A stretch of DNA of 64,000 nt from Sphingomonas sp. Leaf343 (GCF_001423765.1 NZ_LMPG01000013.1:51396-115395), one strand, 5' to 3'; positions 32,130 to 40,942 are shown, counted from the stretch's first letter. Made by a program: numbers and translations. Notes: generated by a model not told the origin, from the letters alone.

Positions 32130-34925
32130 ATGCTGATGAGATTCCGGTTCGGTCCGTTAATTGCCGCAGCATCACTGGTGTCGACCGGTGCATGGGCGCA
32201 GACAACGACGATCTCCACGGCACAGGAGGGTGATCCGCAACAGGATCGCACCGACATCGTCGATCCCACCGGCACGTCGGACACCCCGCAAAAGACCGAC
32301 ATCGTCGTGGTAGGCATCCGCGGCTCCGTCGCGTCTGCCGCCAACAAGAAGAAAAACTCCAAGCAGATCGTCGACTCGGTCGTATCGGAAGATGCAGGCA
32401 AGTTGCCCGACAACAACGTCGTCGAAGCCTTGTCGCGCGTCACCGGCGTGCAGATCGAGCGTTCGCGCGGCCAGGGACAGAGCGTCGCGATCCGTGGCCT
32501 GTCCGGCGTGCAGACGACGATCAATGGCAACGACACGAGCCTTGGCGATGGCCGATCGCTCGATCTTTCCGACATTCCGGCCGAGTTGCTGAAGTCCGTC
32601 GACGTCTACAAGACGCGCACGGCGGATCAAGTCGAAGGCAGCATCGCGGGCACGGTGAACGTCGAACTGCGCCGTCCGCTGGACCTGCCCAAGGGCTGGA
32701 CCGTCGCGGGCAGCATCAAGGGCAGCTATGACGACATCGCCAAGAACGTCAGTCCGTATGGCAGCCTGTTGGTGGCGAATCGCCGCGACACGGGCATCGG
32801 CGAGATCGGCCTGCTGGTGAACGCGTCATGGACCCGGACGAAATACAAGGAGAACTACATCGAGAGCGAGTCTCCCGATGTGCCGTTCGGCAGCAGCGAC
32901 GAACCCGGTACGCCTCGTGCCGGACTGCCCGCCGGGCTGGAGAACACTGTCATCCCGTACCGCGCCTATTACGGGCTGGAACAGGGCCGCGTCGACCGCC
33001 CCTCGATCAGTGCGTCGCTGCAATGGCGTGCCAACGACAATCTCGATTTCGTTTTCGAAGGCGGGTATCTGGGATCGCGGGCGCAGAACACCTCCGATCG
33101 CCTGTTCCTGCTGACCCGCGAATTCGGATCGCAGTACAGCAATGTCGTCCTGCAGCCGGATGGGCGCACTGCGAAGTCGTTGACCGTCACTGTGCCCCTG
33201 ACCGCCACCGGGCGGAGCGCGCTGCCCGCAGGCATCGATTCGATCTACAACGAATTCAAATCCGATCTCTACACGACCAACTTCGAAATGCACTGGCGGA
33301 CCGAACGTGCACAATTGAACACCAGCGTTCAGTATAACTGGAGCAAGGAAAGCAATGTTCAGGTCGAACATCTGACCCGGCCCTATGGCCTGACCACCGC
33401 CAATGTCGATTTCGCATCTGACATCTATTCAAAGCCGGTACCGTCGATCACCTTTCCCGGCGCGAACCTGGGCGCCGTGAGCAGCTATGGCGTAGAGCGC
33501 TATCAGGATCTGGCGGGGGGATCGAAAAACCGTGAGTTCGCGACGCAAACCGACCTGACGATCGTCGCGAGCGAATCAGGGCTGCTTCGGACGATACAGA
33601 CGGGCGTTCGCTTCAACCGGCGCGATCCGAGCAATTTCTATGGCTATCGCGACGGGTTTCCCAGGAGCGGCGGCCAGTTCACGCCGCTGTCGCAATTTCC
33701 AGGTGGCGATCAGGCGGAGCTGGTCGGCCCCGACCTGCCGGGAGCGCAGAGCTGGTATCGCATACCGGGCAAGGTGGTGTTCGCGAACCGCCCGGCCATC
33801 CGCAACTACATTCAGGCCAATGATCCCGGCAGCGCAGAACGCTTTGCGACAGAAGAGATCCCGTCAGATCGCGGGCAAACCTACACCGGGCGGGAAAACC
33901 GCCTCTCCTATTATGCCCAGATTGGCTATGCCTTCGACCTCCCCATCCCTGTCGATGGCCTGATCGGCGTGCGATACACCAACACATGGGGGGGATCGAA
34001 CAGCTATAATTTCCGCCCCGGCAATGAGGCCACTGGTGGTCAGGATATCGTCCAATACACGCCGGCACGGGGAAATTATGTCGACGTCCTGCCGAACGCG
34101 ACCGCCACGATCCATTTCACGCCGAAGACGCAGCTCCGCCTATCGTACACGACGAACGTCCAGCGTCCGAGCTTCTACGATCTGCGTCCGTTCTACTTCG
34201 CTGATACACGGGCCGTGCCGCCGGTCATCTACGCGGGCAACCCCAAGCTGAAAGCGCAGCGCGATCAGGCGTTCGATGCCAGCGCAGAATATTACTTCGG
34301 ACGTGGCGGACAGTTGTCGTTTGCCGGCTACTACAAGAAGGCGACGGGATTCCTGTTTTACAGTCGCGAGGAGGCAGGCGATCTCGCCGAATATGGACTG
34401 CCCGGGCAAAGTGGTTTCATCGAGCAGCAACGCAATGCCGGTGATGGTACATTTGCCGGCCTGGAAGCGACCGCGCAGACGTTTTTCGACATACTGCCCG
34501 GGTTCTGGCGCAATTTCGGCGTCAGCCTCAACGCCAGCTACATCCTGAAGGCGCGGGTCGAATATCCGTTCCCGGAGACCTTCCCCGGCGCTTACGACTC
34601 CGTCAACACGTCCAAGTGGACCGCCAACGCCGCCTTGTTCTATGACACCCCCACGTTCAGCACGCGCGTGGCGTTCAACTACCGATCGGCCTTCCGCTTC
34701 TTCATCTGGGAGGCCAACCCGGAATACTCCTTCTTCAATGACGATACCTATCGCCTGGACGCCGCCGTCAACTACACGCCGGTCAAGTTCATGACGCTGT
34801 CGGTCGAGGGGACCAACCTGCTGGGCAACGACGTCTACCGGTATTTCGGCAAGCAGAATCTGCTCCCCCTCGGCGTCCGCACCCTCGCGCGGACGGTTCA
34901 GGCCAGCGCCCGGTTCCGCTTCTAG
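32130..34925 (+). CDS. TonB-dependent receptor (Caulobacter/Xanthomonas type) of the arabinan locus
   Basis: A protein of 931 residues with a signal peptide ending AWAQ, a TonB-box-like DIVVVGIRGS segment, and a plug domain with KLPDNNVVEALSRVTGVQI and ADQVEGSIAGTVNV. The long barrel ends in the canonical C-terminal aromatic (SARFRF). It is the probable outer-membrane importer for the arabinose-containing oligosaccharides processed by the adjacent GH127, GH146-like and GH43 enzymes. The start is ATG 32130 with AGGGG 8 nt upstream; a GTG at 32121 would add three residues. The candidate operator at 32096 lies directly upstream, and a perfect hairpin (34939) follows the stop. Confidence 0.93.
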   Translation: MLMRFRFGPLIAAASLVSTGAWAQTTTISTAQEGDPQQDRTDIVDPTGTSDTPQKTDIVVVGIRGSVASAANKKKNSKQIVDSVVSEDAGKLPDNNVVEALSRVTGVQIERSRGQGQSVAIRGLSGVQTTINGNDTSLGDGRSLDLSDIPAELLKSVDVYKTRTADQVEGSIAGTVNVELRRPLDLPKGWTVAGSIKGSYDDIAKNVSPYGSLLVANRRDTGIGEIGLLVNASWTRTKYKENYIESESPDVPFGSSDEPGTPRAGLPAGLENTVIPYRAYYGLEQGRVDRPSISASLQWRANDNLDFVFEGGYLGSRAQNTSDRLFLLTREFGSQYSNVVLQPDGRTAKSLTVTVPLTATGRSALPAGIDSIYNEFKSDLYTTNFEMHWRTERAQLNTSVQYNWSKESNVQVEHLTRPYGLTTANVDFASDIYSKPVPSITFPGANLGAVSSYGVERYQDLAGGSKNREFATQTDLTIVASESGLLRTIQTGVRFNRRDPSNFYGYRDGFPRSGGQFTPLSQFPGGDQAELVGPDLPGAQSWYRIPGKVVFANRPAIRNYIQANDPGSAERFATEEIPSDRGQTYTGRENRLSYYAQIGYAFDLPIPVDGLIGVRYTNTWGGSNSYNFRPGNEATGGQDIVQYTPARGNYVDVLPNATATIHFTPKTQLRLSYTTNVQRPSFYDLRPFYFADTRAVPPVIYAGNPKLKAQRDQAFDASAEYYFGRGGQLSFAGYYKKATGFLFYSREEAGDLAEYGLPGQSGFIEQQRNAGDGTFAGLEATAQTFFDILPGFWRNFGVSLNASYILKARVEYPFPETFPGAYDSVNTSKWTANAALFYDTPTFSTRVAFNYRSAFRFFIWEANPEYSFFNDDTYRLDAAVNYTPVKFMTLSVEGTNLLGNDVYRYFGKQNLLPLGVRTLARTVQASARFRF

Positions 34926-34938
34926 GCGGCACGGCGAC

Positions 34939-34970
34939 GGGATGTAGCGTCCGCGGCGATGCTACATCCC
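34939..34970. terminator. 10-bp-stem hairpin after the TonB receptor gene
   Basis: GGGATGTAGC and GCTACATCCC flank a 12-nt loop. It lies 14 bp after the receptor stop and before the convergent DUF427 gene. There is no U-tract, so termination may be Rho-assisted. Confidence 0.55.
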
Positions 34971-35071
34971 GCCTGCCGGCCGGACCGGCACGAAATTACT
35001 GACAGCGGTTTTCGTAATCGCCCGCCGCCACGTTCGTGGGGATCACCGTCGAACTCGCTCGGACCACGCAT

Positions 35072-35566
35072 TCACCATCCCATGCTGCCCGCTACGCCCT
35101 TGAACGGGCCGGCGAGGTCAGAGGTGATCCAGCCGCCATAGAAACCGCCGGGCTGCGGACGGACCGGCTCGCCATCGACGGAGCACAGGTCGAAGGGTGC
35201 GGCATAGAAGGCGATGTGGTCGCGCAGGATCGCGAATGCGGGCGTGGGATCGGGATAGCTCCACCCGACGTCGCGCAAAATCTGTCCACTGACCTCCAGA
35301 TGCCAGTAGCGCGCCTCGCCCTTCCATTCGCAGAACGAGTGGCGGGTCGACGGGCGCAACAGTCCGGGTGCGATCGCGTCCGGCGGAATGTACCAACCGG
35401 GTGGATGGCTGGTTTCGATCGTCCGCACCGCCGCGCCGGTGTCGGCGACCACGATCCCGGCATGCACGATCCGGATGCGACGATCGCTCCGTTCGGCGAT
35501 CGGGGGCCGGGGATAGTCCCAGACGCTTTCCTGACCGGGCGCGGGGGTATCGGGCCGTGGCTTCAT
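35072..35566 (-). CDS. DUF427 domain protein
   Basis: A protein of 164 residues with a single DUF427 domain: DYPRPPIAERSDRRIRIVHAGIVVADT at the start, then an RHSFCEWKGEARYW segment and a GWSYPDPTPAF segment, all typical of the family. The biochemical function of DUF427 is unknown to me. The start is ATG 35566, with GGGAGAG about 6 nt upstream. It overlaps the DCC gene stop by 4 bp. The longer upstream frame is the shadow of the DCC gene. It is the last gene of a three-gene operon with the FAD-TspO fusion and the DCC oxidoreductase. Confidence 0.85.
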   Translation of the reverse strand: MKPRPDTPAPGQESVWDYPRPPIAERSDRRIRIVHAGIVVADTGAAVRTIETSHPPGWYIPPDAIAPGLLRPSTRHSFCEWKGEARYWHLEVSGQILRDVGWSYPDPTPAFAILRDHIAFYAAPFDLCSVDGEPVRPQPGGFYGGWITSDLAGPFKGVAGSMGW

Positions 35567-35922
35567 GCGTGTCTCTCCCGTCGGGCGAGCCATCGTTGCA
35601 GGGTTGGCCGCATCGTAAGGAAGCGGAGATAGGCGCGTTCCAGCAGGGTCAATACGGGACGATACCGGGCCAGCAGGCCGATCGGCCTCAGCAGCGGGAT
35701 CGCGCGCCACATCGCGGCGAAGGCCGCCGCGCCGGACAGCATCCGGCCGTCTTCCATCGCGTGGAAACGCGCCAGCAATGCGGCACGATCGACCGGACAG
35801 TCGACGGGGCCGGTCGCATCCACGAAGTCGATCCGGCCACGGCGGTCCAGCCGCCGCATCAGCGAGATTTCGCGCCGGCACAGCGGGCAATTCCCGTCAT
35901 GCCAGACCGTGACGCGGCTCAT
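35563..35922 (-). CDS. DCC (DUF393) family thiol-disulfide oxidoreductase
   Basis: A protein of 119 residues. The name-giving motif is visible at the N-terminus as DGNCPLCRREI, with the redox pair Cys12 and Cys15 after a short first strand. The rest of the thioredoxin-like DCC fold follows at the usual length. The start is ATG 35922, which overlaps the stop of the FAD-TspO gene (ATGA); its own end overlaps the DUF427 start. The partner is not known. The tight coupling suggests it serves redox maintenance or the same membrane-associated process as the upstream fusion protein. Confidence 0.85.
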   Translation of the reverse strand: MSRVTVWHDGNCPLCRREISLMRRLDRRGRIDFVDATGPVDCPVDRAALLARFHAMEDGRMLSGAAAFAAMWRAIPLLRPIGLLARYRPVLTLLERAYLRFLTMRPTLQRWLARRERHA

Positions 35923-37652
35923 CGCCCCCCGGCCGGATTGTCGCGCCGGATGCGTTCCGCGAGCAGGGTCGCGAAGCCGAGCCACGCGGCGAACGGCACA
36001 CCGACCGCCGCCGCCGGTCTGTCGACGCGCGCAGCCGCCGCGACATAGGCGCTGCCCGATACGACCATCGCCGCCGATGCCGCCGCGCTCGCACCGAGTT
36101 TCCGCTCCCGGAAGAACAACTGCGTCCAGCCGCCGACCATCGCCGAGTTGAGCAGCCACAATCCGACCGCGGTGTTGCGCGCCGCCCCCGGTGGCCGACG
36201 CAGCAGGCGGTAGCCACCGACGGCGAGGCCGGTTTCCAGCACCGGCCAGACCGCGCCGAACGCCGCATCGGGCGGGGTGAACCCTGGTTTTTCGAGCCGG
36301 CGATACCAGCGGCGGATGGCGGGATGCGACGGATCGGGGGCGTTGCGCCGCCCGACGATCGCGCTTGCGCCCAGCACCGCCGCGACCGCGCCCAGCGCCA
36401 GTAGCGGCGACAGCCCGCCCGGCTTCGGTGCCTCCTCCCGCAATCCGGCCGCCGTGTTTCCAACGGTGCCGTCGTAGCGCGACAGGTCGGGTTCTTTCCC
36501 GCCGCCGCCGAACAGCGTGCCCGTAATCTTGCGAACGGCGGGCCGGCTCGCGATGCCGAGTGCGCCGTGGAGCAGGCGGATGCCCAGCCGGCTGTGCGGG
36601 TTCATCAGCCGGGGCGCGATCTTCGGCACGCCCTGCGCATCCTCGACCATCGGGCGCATCGCCTCCTCATAGGCTGCGAAGGCGGTCGCGCTATCGTCCG
36701 TGCGCGCCAGTTCGGCCGCGAGCACATAGGCACCCGTGACCGCGAGCGTCGTGCCGAGGCCGGCGATCGGCGTCGCGCACCACGCCGCGTCGCCGGTCAG
36801 CACCACCCTGCCCTTCGACCAGCGCGGCATCCGCACCTGTCGCAGCACGTCGAAATAGAAGTCGTCGGTATCGTCCATCCCGTCCAGCACGCGCGCAGAC
36901 TGCCAGCCGGCGTCGGCGAACCGCTCGCGCAGCCAAGCCTTCTGCCGATCCACGTCCCAGTCCTGCTCGCCGCCGGGCGGCTGCTGCACGGACAGCATGG
37001 CGCGCGTCGTGCCGTGACGATCGGGCCGCAACGATACGCTGCGTCCGTCCGGGGCATTGTACCAGCGCCACAGCCGGTCGTCGTCCGCGGTTCGCGGGAT
37101 CGTGAAGTAAGCGATCGTCAGGTCCATCCAGCGTGGCGCGTTCTCTTCCGGGAAGACCAGCGCGCGGGTGGCGGAGCCGACGCCCTCGGCGACGATGACC
37201 GCATCATAGCGTCCGGTCGTCCCGCTCGCGAACGTGACATTCGCGGCATCGCCATCGTCGACGATCGTCGCGACGCTGTCCCCGAACCGATAGGTCACGC
37301 GCTGCGCGGCGGGTTCGTAGAGAAGGCGGGCGAGATCGCCGCGCAGGATCTCCATCTCGGCCGTCGGTCCGTCGGTCGTCTGGTCGGCGGTCAGGAACTG
37401 GGCGGCGACCCGCCCGGCCTCATCGACCCACGCCGTTCCTTCCTCGCCGGTACCCTGATCCAGCGCCGCCTGTTCCAGACCCATGCGCCGCAGCACCTCG
37501 CGCCCCGCTCCGCGCACGTCGATATTCTGGCCGCCGTCACGAAAGGCGGGCGCACGCTCCACGACGGTCACGGCGAAGCCGGCGCGGCCGAGCCACCACG
37601 CGGCGGTATTGCCGGCGACGCTGGCCCCGGTAATCAGGATATGACGGGACAT
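35919..37652 (-). CDS. FAD-dependent monooxygenase fused to a TspO/MBR membrane domain
   Basis: A protein of 577 residues in one uninterrupted frame. Residues 1-390 are a PheA/TfdB-type flavin hydroxylase: an N-terminal ITGASVAGNTAAWWLGRAG dinucleotide motif, then GRYDAVIVAEGVGS, and GRVVLTGDAAWCATPIAGLGT for FAD binding. Residues about 412-577 are a TspO/MBR domain: a first helix, WYRRLEKPGFTPP (449-461), FGAVWPVLE, and LNSAMVGGWTQLFF with its downstream charged residues. TspO proteins bind tetrapyrroles and act in stress and light responses. GAGGAG precedes the ATG. I do not recall this fusion as a standard architecture. Substrate and direction of any electron or ligand transfer are unknown. 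Confidence 0.85.
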   Translation of the reverse strand: MSRHILITGASVAGNTAAWWLGRAGFAVTVVERAPAFRDGGQNIDVRGAGREVLRRMGLEQAALDQGTGEEGTAWVDEAGRVAAQFLTADQTTDGPTAEMEILRGDLARLLYEPAAQRVTYRFGDSVATIVDDGDAANVTFASGTTGRYDAVIVAEGVGSATRALVFPEENAPRWMDLTIAYFTIPRTADDDRLWRWYNAPDGRSVSLRPDRHGTTRAMLSVQQPPGGEQDWDVDRQKAWLRERFADAGWQSARVLDGMDDTDDFYFDVLRQVRMPRWSKGRVVLTGDAAWCATPIAGLGTTLAVTGAYVLAAELARTDDSATAFAAYEEAMRPMVEDAQGVPKIAPRLMNPHSRLGIRLLHGALGIASRPAVRKITGTLFGGGGKEPDLSRYDGTVGNTAAGLREEAPKPGGLSPLLALGAVAAVLGASAIVGRRNAPDPSHPAIRRWYRRLEKPGFTPPDAAFGAVWPVLETGLAVGGYRLLRRPPGAARNTAVGLWLLNSAMVGGWTQLFFRERKLGASAAASAAMVVSGSAYVAAAARVDRPAAAVGVPFAAWLGFATLLAERIRRDNPAGGR

Positions 37653-37784
37653 GGAAACACTCTCCTCGCGTCGTCCAACGATTGATGGGGCGGAAGGTCG
37701 CCGGCCGGCTGTCGATGACGTCTCCGTCGCGATCCCGCCCGATCGAGGAACGTCGACGGGCTTCGGGCTTGCCGGTACACAGGC

Positions 37785-38963
37785 ATGATGACGCGACTAG
37801 AACGTGCGAACAACGTGGCCGACCTGCGTCTGATGGCGCGCAGCACGCTGCCGCGGCCGATCTTCGACTATATCGACGGCGGGGCGGACGACGAAGTGTC
37901 GCTGCGCCGGAATACCGCCGCGTTCGCCGACTATGAGCTGGTCCCCGACGTCCTCAACGACGTGTCGGACATCCGGACGGAAACCCGGATCTTCGGGCAA
38001 TCGTCGCGCTGGCCGCTGATGCTGTCGCCGACCGGCCTGACGCGGATGTTCCATGGCGAGGCCGAACTCGCCGTGGCCCGCGCGGCGGCGCGACACGGGC
38101 TTCTCTACAGCCTGTCGACCATGGGCACGACGCGGCTGGAGGATCTCGCGCAGGCGTTCGCCGGACCGAAGGTCTTCCAGATCTACATCTTCAAGGATCG
38201 CGGCCTGACCGCCGAATTCGTGGCGCGGTGCCGGGAAGCCGGCTTTCACGGCCTCGCCCTGACGGTCGACACGCCGGTCGCGGGCAACCGGGAGCGCGAC
38301 CGGGTCAGCGGCCTCTCGCTGCCGCCGAAGCTGACGCTCCGGTCGCTGCTCAGCTTCGCGCTTCATCCTTCGTGGTCCCTGCCCGCGCTAACGGGATCGA
38401 AGTTCGATCTCGCCAATGTCAGCCACAAGGTCGATGCGCTGGCATCCGGGCCGATGAGCCTGTTCGACTATATCGGCGGCCAGTTCGACCGTTCGGTCGG
38501 CTGGCGCGATGTCGAATGGCTCGCCCGCGAATGGAACGGGCCACTCGCGATCAAGGGCGTAATGACCCCGGAGGACGCCCGCCGATCGATCGGGTCGGGT
38601 GCGACCGGGGTCATGATCTCCAACCATGGCGGGCGACAGCTGGACGGCGCCCCCGCCCCCGTCGATCAGATCGAGGCGGTGCGGAACGCGGTCGGCGATG
38701 GCCCGGATGTGATCTGCGACGGCGGCATCCGGCGCGGGTCGGACGTGGTTAAGGCGCTGGCGCTGGGGGCGACCGCCTGCTCGATCGGAAGGCCGTATCT
38801 CTATGGGCTGGCGGCGGGTGGCGAAGCGGGCGTCGATCGTCTCCTGACGCTGCTCCGCGAGGAGTTCGAGCGCACGCTGACGCTGGCGGGGATCAACGAT
38901 GTCGCAGCCGTGTCGCGCCGCCACGTCCGCCATCGGCCAGGACGGTCGGATCGTGCAGGGTAA
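37785..38963 (+). CDS. FMN-dependent alpha-hydroxy-acid oxidase/dehydrogenase (LldD-like)
   Basis: A protein of 392 residues in the glycolate oxidase/L-lactate dehydrogenase family. It has an N-terminal FDYIDGGADDE segment, YSLSTMGTT, and the diagnostic SNHGGRQLD motif with the catalytic His near residue 283, followed by DGGIRRGSDVVKALALGA for FMN phosphate binding. It oxidises a 2-hydroxy acid to a 2-keto acid. L-lactate is the common substrate, but mandelate- and glycolate-type members look alike. Two adjacent ATG codons (37785, 37788) are possible starts. It is divergent from the FAD-TspO operon with a 132-bp gap. Confidence 0.88.
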   Translation: MMTRLERANNVADLRLMARSTLPRPIFDYIDGGADDEVSLRRNTAAFADYELVPDVLNDVSDIRTETRIFGQSSRWPLMLSPTGLTRMFHGEAELAVARAAARHGLLYSLSTMGTTRLEDLAQAFAGPKVFQIYIFKDRGLTAEFVARCREAGFHGLALTVDTPVAGNRERDRVSGLSLPPKLTLRSLLSFALHPSWSLPALTGSKFDLANVSHKVDALASGPMSLFDYIGGQFDRSVGWRDVEWLAREWNGPLAIKGVMTPEDARRSIGSGATGVMISNHGGRQLDGAPAPVDQIEAVRNAVGDGPDVICDGGIRRGSDVVKALALGATACSIGRPYLYGLAAGGEAGVDRLLTLLREEFERTLTLAGINDVAAVSRRHVRHRPGRSDRAG

Positions 38964-38997
38964 TCGCCCCGCGCGAGCGAACGCCGCGGCGATACGC

Positions 38998-39021
38998 AGC
39001 CCGGCCGCCGCCGCCGGCCGG
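38998..39021. terminator. 9-bp-stem hairpin between convergent genes
   Basis: AGCCCGGCC and GGCCGGGCT flank a 6-nt loop in the 67-bp gap between the hydroxy-acid oxidase gene (+) and the PEP-CTERM gene (-). There is no U-tract on either side. Confidence 0.5.
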
Positions 39022-39030
39022 GCTCCTTCG

Positions 39031-39666
39031 TCAGGCGAGGCGGACCGTCGCCCGCCGACGGCGGACCACGCCGCCGACAGCGCCGAACCCGGCGATCAGC
39101 ATCGCCCAGGACGCTGGTTCCGGAACCGCCGTCGCCGACAAGACGACGTTGTCGATCGCGAACTCCGGAAACTCCGGTCCGCCCGTGATCGTCAGAGACG
39201 ACAGGTTCGTGAAGTCCGCGAACGTGAAGTTCGTGAAACTCTCCGCCTCCTGCGCACCGACGACGATCGTGGTGGTCACGACGCCACCGGTTCCCGATCC
39301 GGTCAACGTCAGGGTCAGGGGCCGGTCGTTGCCCGTCAGCGTCTGCGCGGCGTCGAGGGAGGTCAACGAGAACAGGCCGCCATTCTCCAGATCGAACGTC
39401 ACGCTGCTCTCGTTGAACGCGTAGAGGGCGATCGTTCCGTTGGACGCGCACCGGGGATTGCACTGGCCGAGATTGTCCGCCGGATCGTCGATCAGGGTGA
39501 AACCGAACGGACTGATCGGTTCGTAGCGGACCCGGAAGCCATCTTCGACGAAGCTGTAGGGGAAGTAATAATAGCCCCCGGCCTCAGCCTCGAAGTCGAT
39601 GGTTTCCGCCTGCGCCGATGTCGTCAGAAGGGCGGTCGCAACGGCCAGCGAAATCTTTTCGATCAT
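39031..39666 (-). CDS. PEPxxWA-CTERM sorted exported protein
   Basis: A protein of 211 residues. It has a signal peptide (about 1-20, ending SAQAE), a beta-rich, Thr/Gly-rich body of unknown function, and a C-terminal sorting signal: VPEPASWAM, a hydrophobic helix, and the basic tail RRRR. This PEPxxWA variant is processed by exosortase systems that normally accompany exopolysaccharide production in proteobacteria. The glycosyltransferase operon a few kilobases away is a plausible but unproven partner. The start is ATG 39666, 6 nt after GAGGA; ATG 39669 would be too close. Confidence 0.85.
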   Translation of the reverse strand: MIEKISLAVATALLTTSAQAETIDFEAEAGGYYYFPYSFVEDGFRVRYEPISPFGFTLIDDPADNLGQCNPRCASNGTIALYAFNESSVTFDLENGGLFSLTSLDAAQTLTGNDRPLTLTLTGSGTGGVVTTTIVVGAQEAESFTNFTFADFTNLSSLTITGGPEFPEFAIDNVVLSATAVPEPASWAMLIAGFGAVGGVVRRRRATVRLA

Positions 39667-39669
39667 CAT

Positions 39670-40034
39670 TGTTCCTCTCGTCCGGAGAACGGGTGACATC
39701 ACGCCAACAACCATCCTCTCCGCCGAGTCTTCATCGTGCCACGCGGCGGTCGCCCGCAAATCCGCAGCCGTGAAATCTGGGACAAAGCTCGTTCTAATTC
39801 AGTGGCTTGTCAATCCGTTCGGCGGCCGCGGCGAAGGGAGCGCGGGCCGGCACGCGGGCGCGATGTCGCCAGACCGGAGCGGGGCCGTCGGCAGCGGCCG
39901 CGACGGGCAGCGGTTTGGAGGGCGATCGACGTTCGTGGCGAAGGCGACGCATCAGTGCGGATGCAGGAGCCGCCGAGCGACGGCTCCCGCACAGATCCTC
40001 AGGCTTTGGCGGTATCCGTCATTCCGAAGATGGG
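39670..40034. other. Non-coding interval of about 365 bp
   Basis: Upstream of the PEP-CTERM gene and downstream of the unrecognised gene at 40035. It presumably carries the PEP-CTERM promoter. The open frames here are arginine-rich and look non-coding. I see no RNA gene or repeat. Confidence 0.4.
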
Positions 40035-40724
40035 TCAGCCGGGCATCGGCACGTCACGCACGATCAGCGGATGCGCGGGGTCGAGCAACGCCGTGGAGAT
40101 GACGGTACGCACCTTTGTGGTGCCGCCGGCTGCCAGCGTCAGCTTGGTATATTGCGAATAGAGTTTCCACTTCCCCGCCTCGAACCGGAGGAAGTTGAAC
40201 GTCTGGAAGAAGGTCCCGGCGGTGGCCGGGGTGTTATAATCCACCTCCGCGAATTCGAAGACGATCGCGCGTTCCGTGATCCCGCTCGCGGCGTTGACGA
40301 TCGCGCGCGACACGCCGCTGGGATGCTGATGATGGTGCAGGCGGAAGCAGTCGGGCTTGTCGGACGCCGTCACGATCAGCGAGCAACCGTTCATCGCCGC
40401 GGTGAAGACGTAATCCGTCGTCGGCTTGGTCTTCGGGATATCGACGAAGCCGGCTTTCCCGTTGGATTGGGCGAACGGGCACCAATAGGCGACGAGCGCC
40501 TGATCGCCACCGGTCGCGGCGGTGAGCGACGCCTCCCGCAACCACGCCTGACCGCCGTCCGCGCTGAGGTCGAACGCGCCATATTTGATGGTGTCGATCA
40601 TCGGCGAGGTCGAGACGGCGCCGCCAGCCGCGATCGTGCGCGGCAGGATGGCGGACACATTCACCGGGCGGGCGGCGAGAAAGCTCGCGGGATCGGTGGC
40701 GAAACTGGTGTTGAGTCCGTGCAC
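40035..40724 (-). CDS. Unrecognised protein with a GC...H motif
   Basis: A protein of 229 residues that I do not recognise. It starts at GTG 40724 with AAGGA 7 nt upstream and has no signal peptide or membrane segment. The middle contains AAMNGCSLIVTAS with Cys114, followed 16 residues later by His130 in LHHHQHP. A Gly-Cys followed by a His at this spacing recalls the CheD/CNF/BLF1 class of glutamine deamidases, but that resemblance is motif-level only. The C-terminal half is beta-rich (YSQYTKLTLAAGGTTKVRT). It stands alone between the PEP-CTERM gene and the glycosyltransferase operon, with a 218-bp AT-rich upstream gap. Confidence 0.7.
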   Translation of the reverse strand: MHGLNTSFATDPASFLAARPVNVSAILPRTIAAGGAVSTSPMIDTIKYGAFDLSADGGQAWLREASLTAATGGDQALVAYWCPFAQSNGKAGFVDIPKTKPTTDYVFTAAMNGCSLIVTASDKPDCFRLHHHQHPSGVSRAIVNAASGITERAIVFEFAEVDYNTPATAGTFFQTFNFLRFEAGKWKLYSQYTKLTLAAGGTTKVRTVISTALLDPAHPLIVRDVPMPG

Positions 40725-40942
40725 GGGAAAGTCCTTTGCGCCTGCTGGTGGATCAGCACCAAGGACGCTTGGCCAAGCCCCTCGAATAGAAGACCAATCC
40801 AGCGATTTGATCGCAACCCGCTTTAGCGAAGCCGCCGGCTTTCACCAGCCATACCCATCCTGCCCGATAGTCGACAGACAGGGGAAACGCGTCGATTATC
40901 AGTTATGATGCTGTAATAGAATGACAATCTATCCCGATATAT
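40725..40942. other. AT-rich intergenic region after the glycosyltransferase operon
   Basis: The part at about 40890-40940 is clearly richer in A/T than its surroundings. It separates the last glycosyltransferase gene from the unrecognised gene at 40035-40724 and should contain the latter's promoter. No terminator hairpin with a T-tract was found. Confidence 0.4.
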
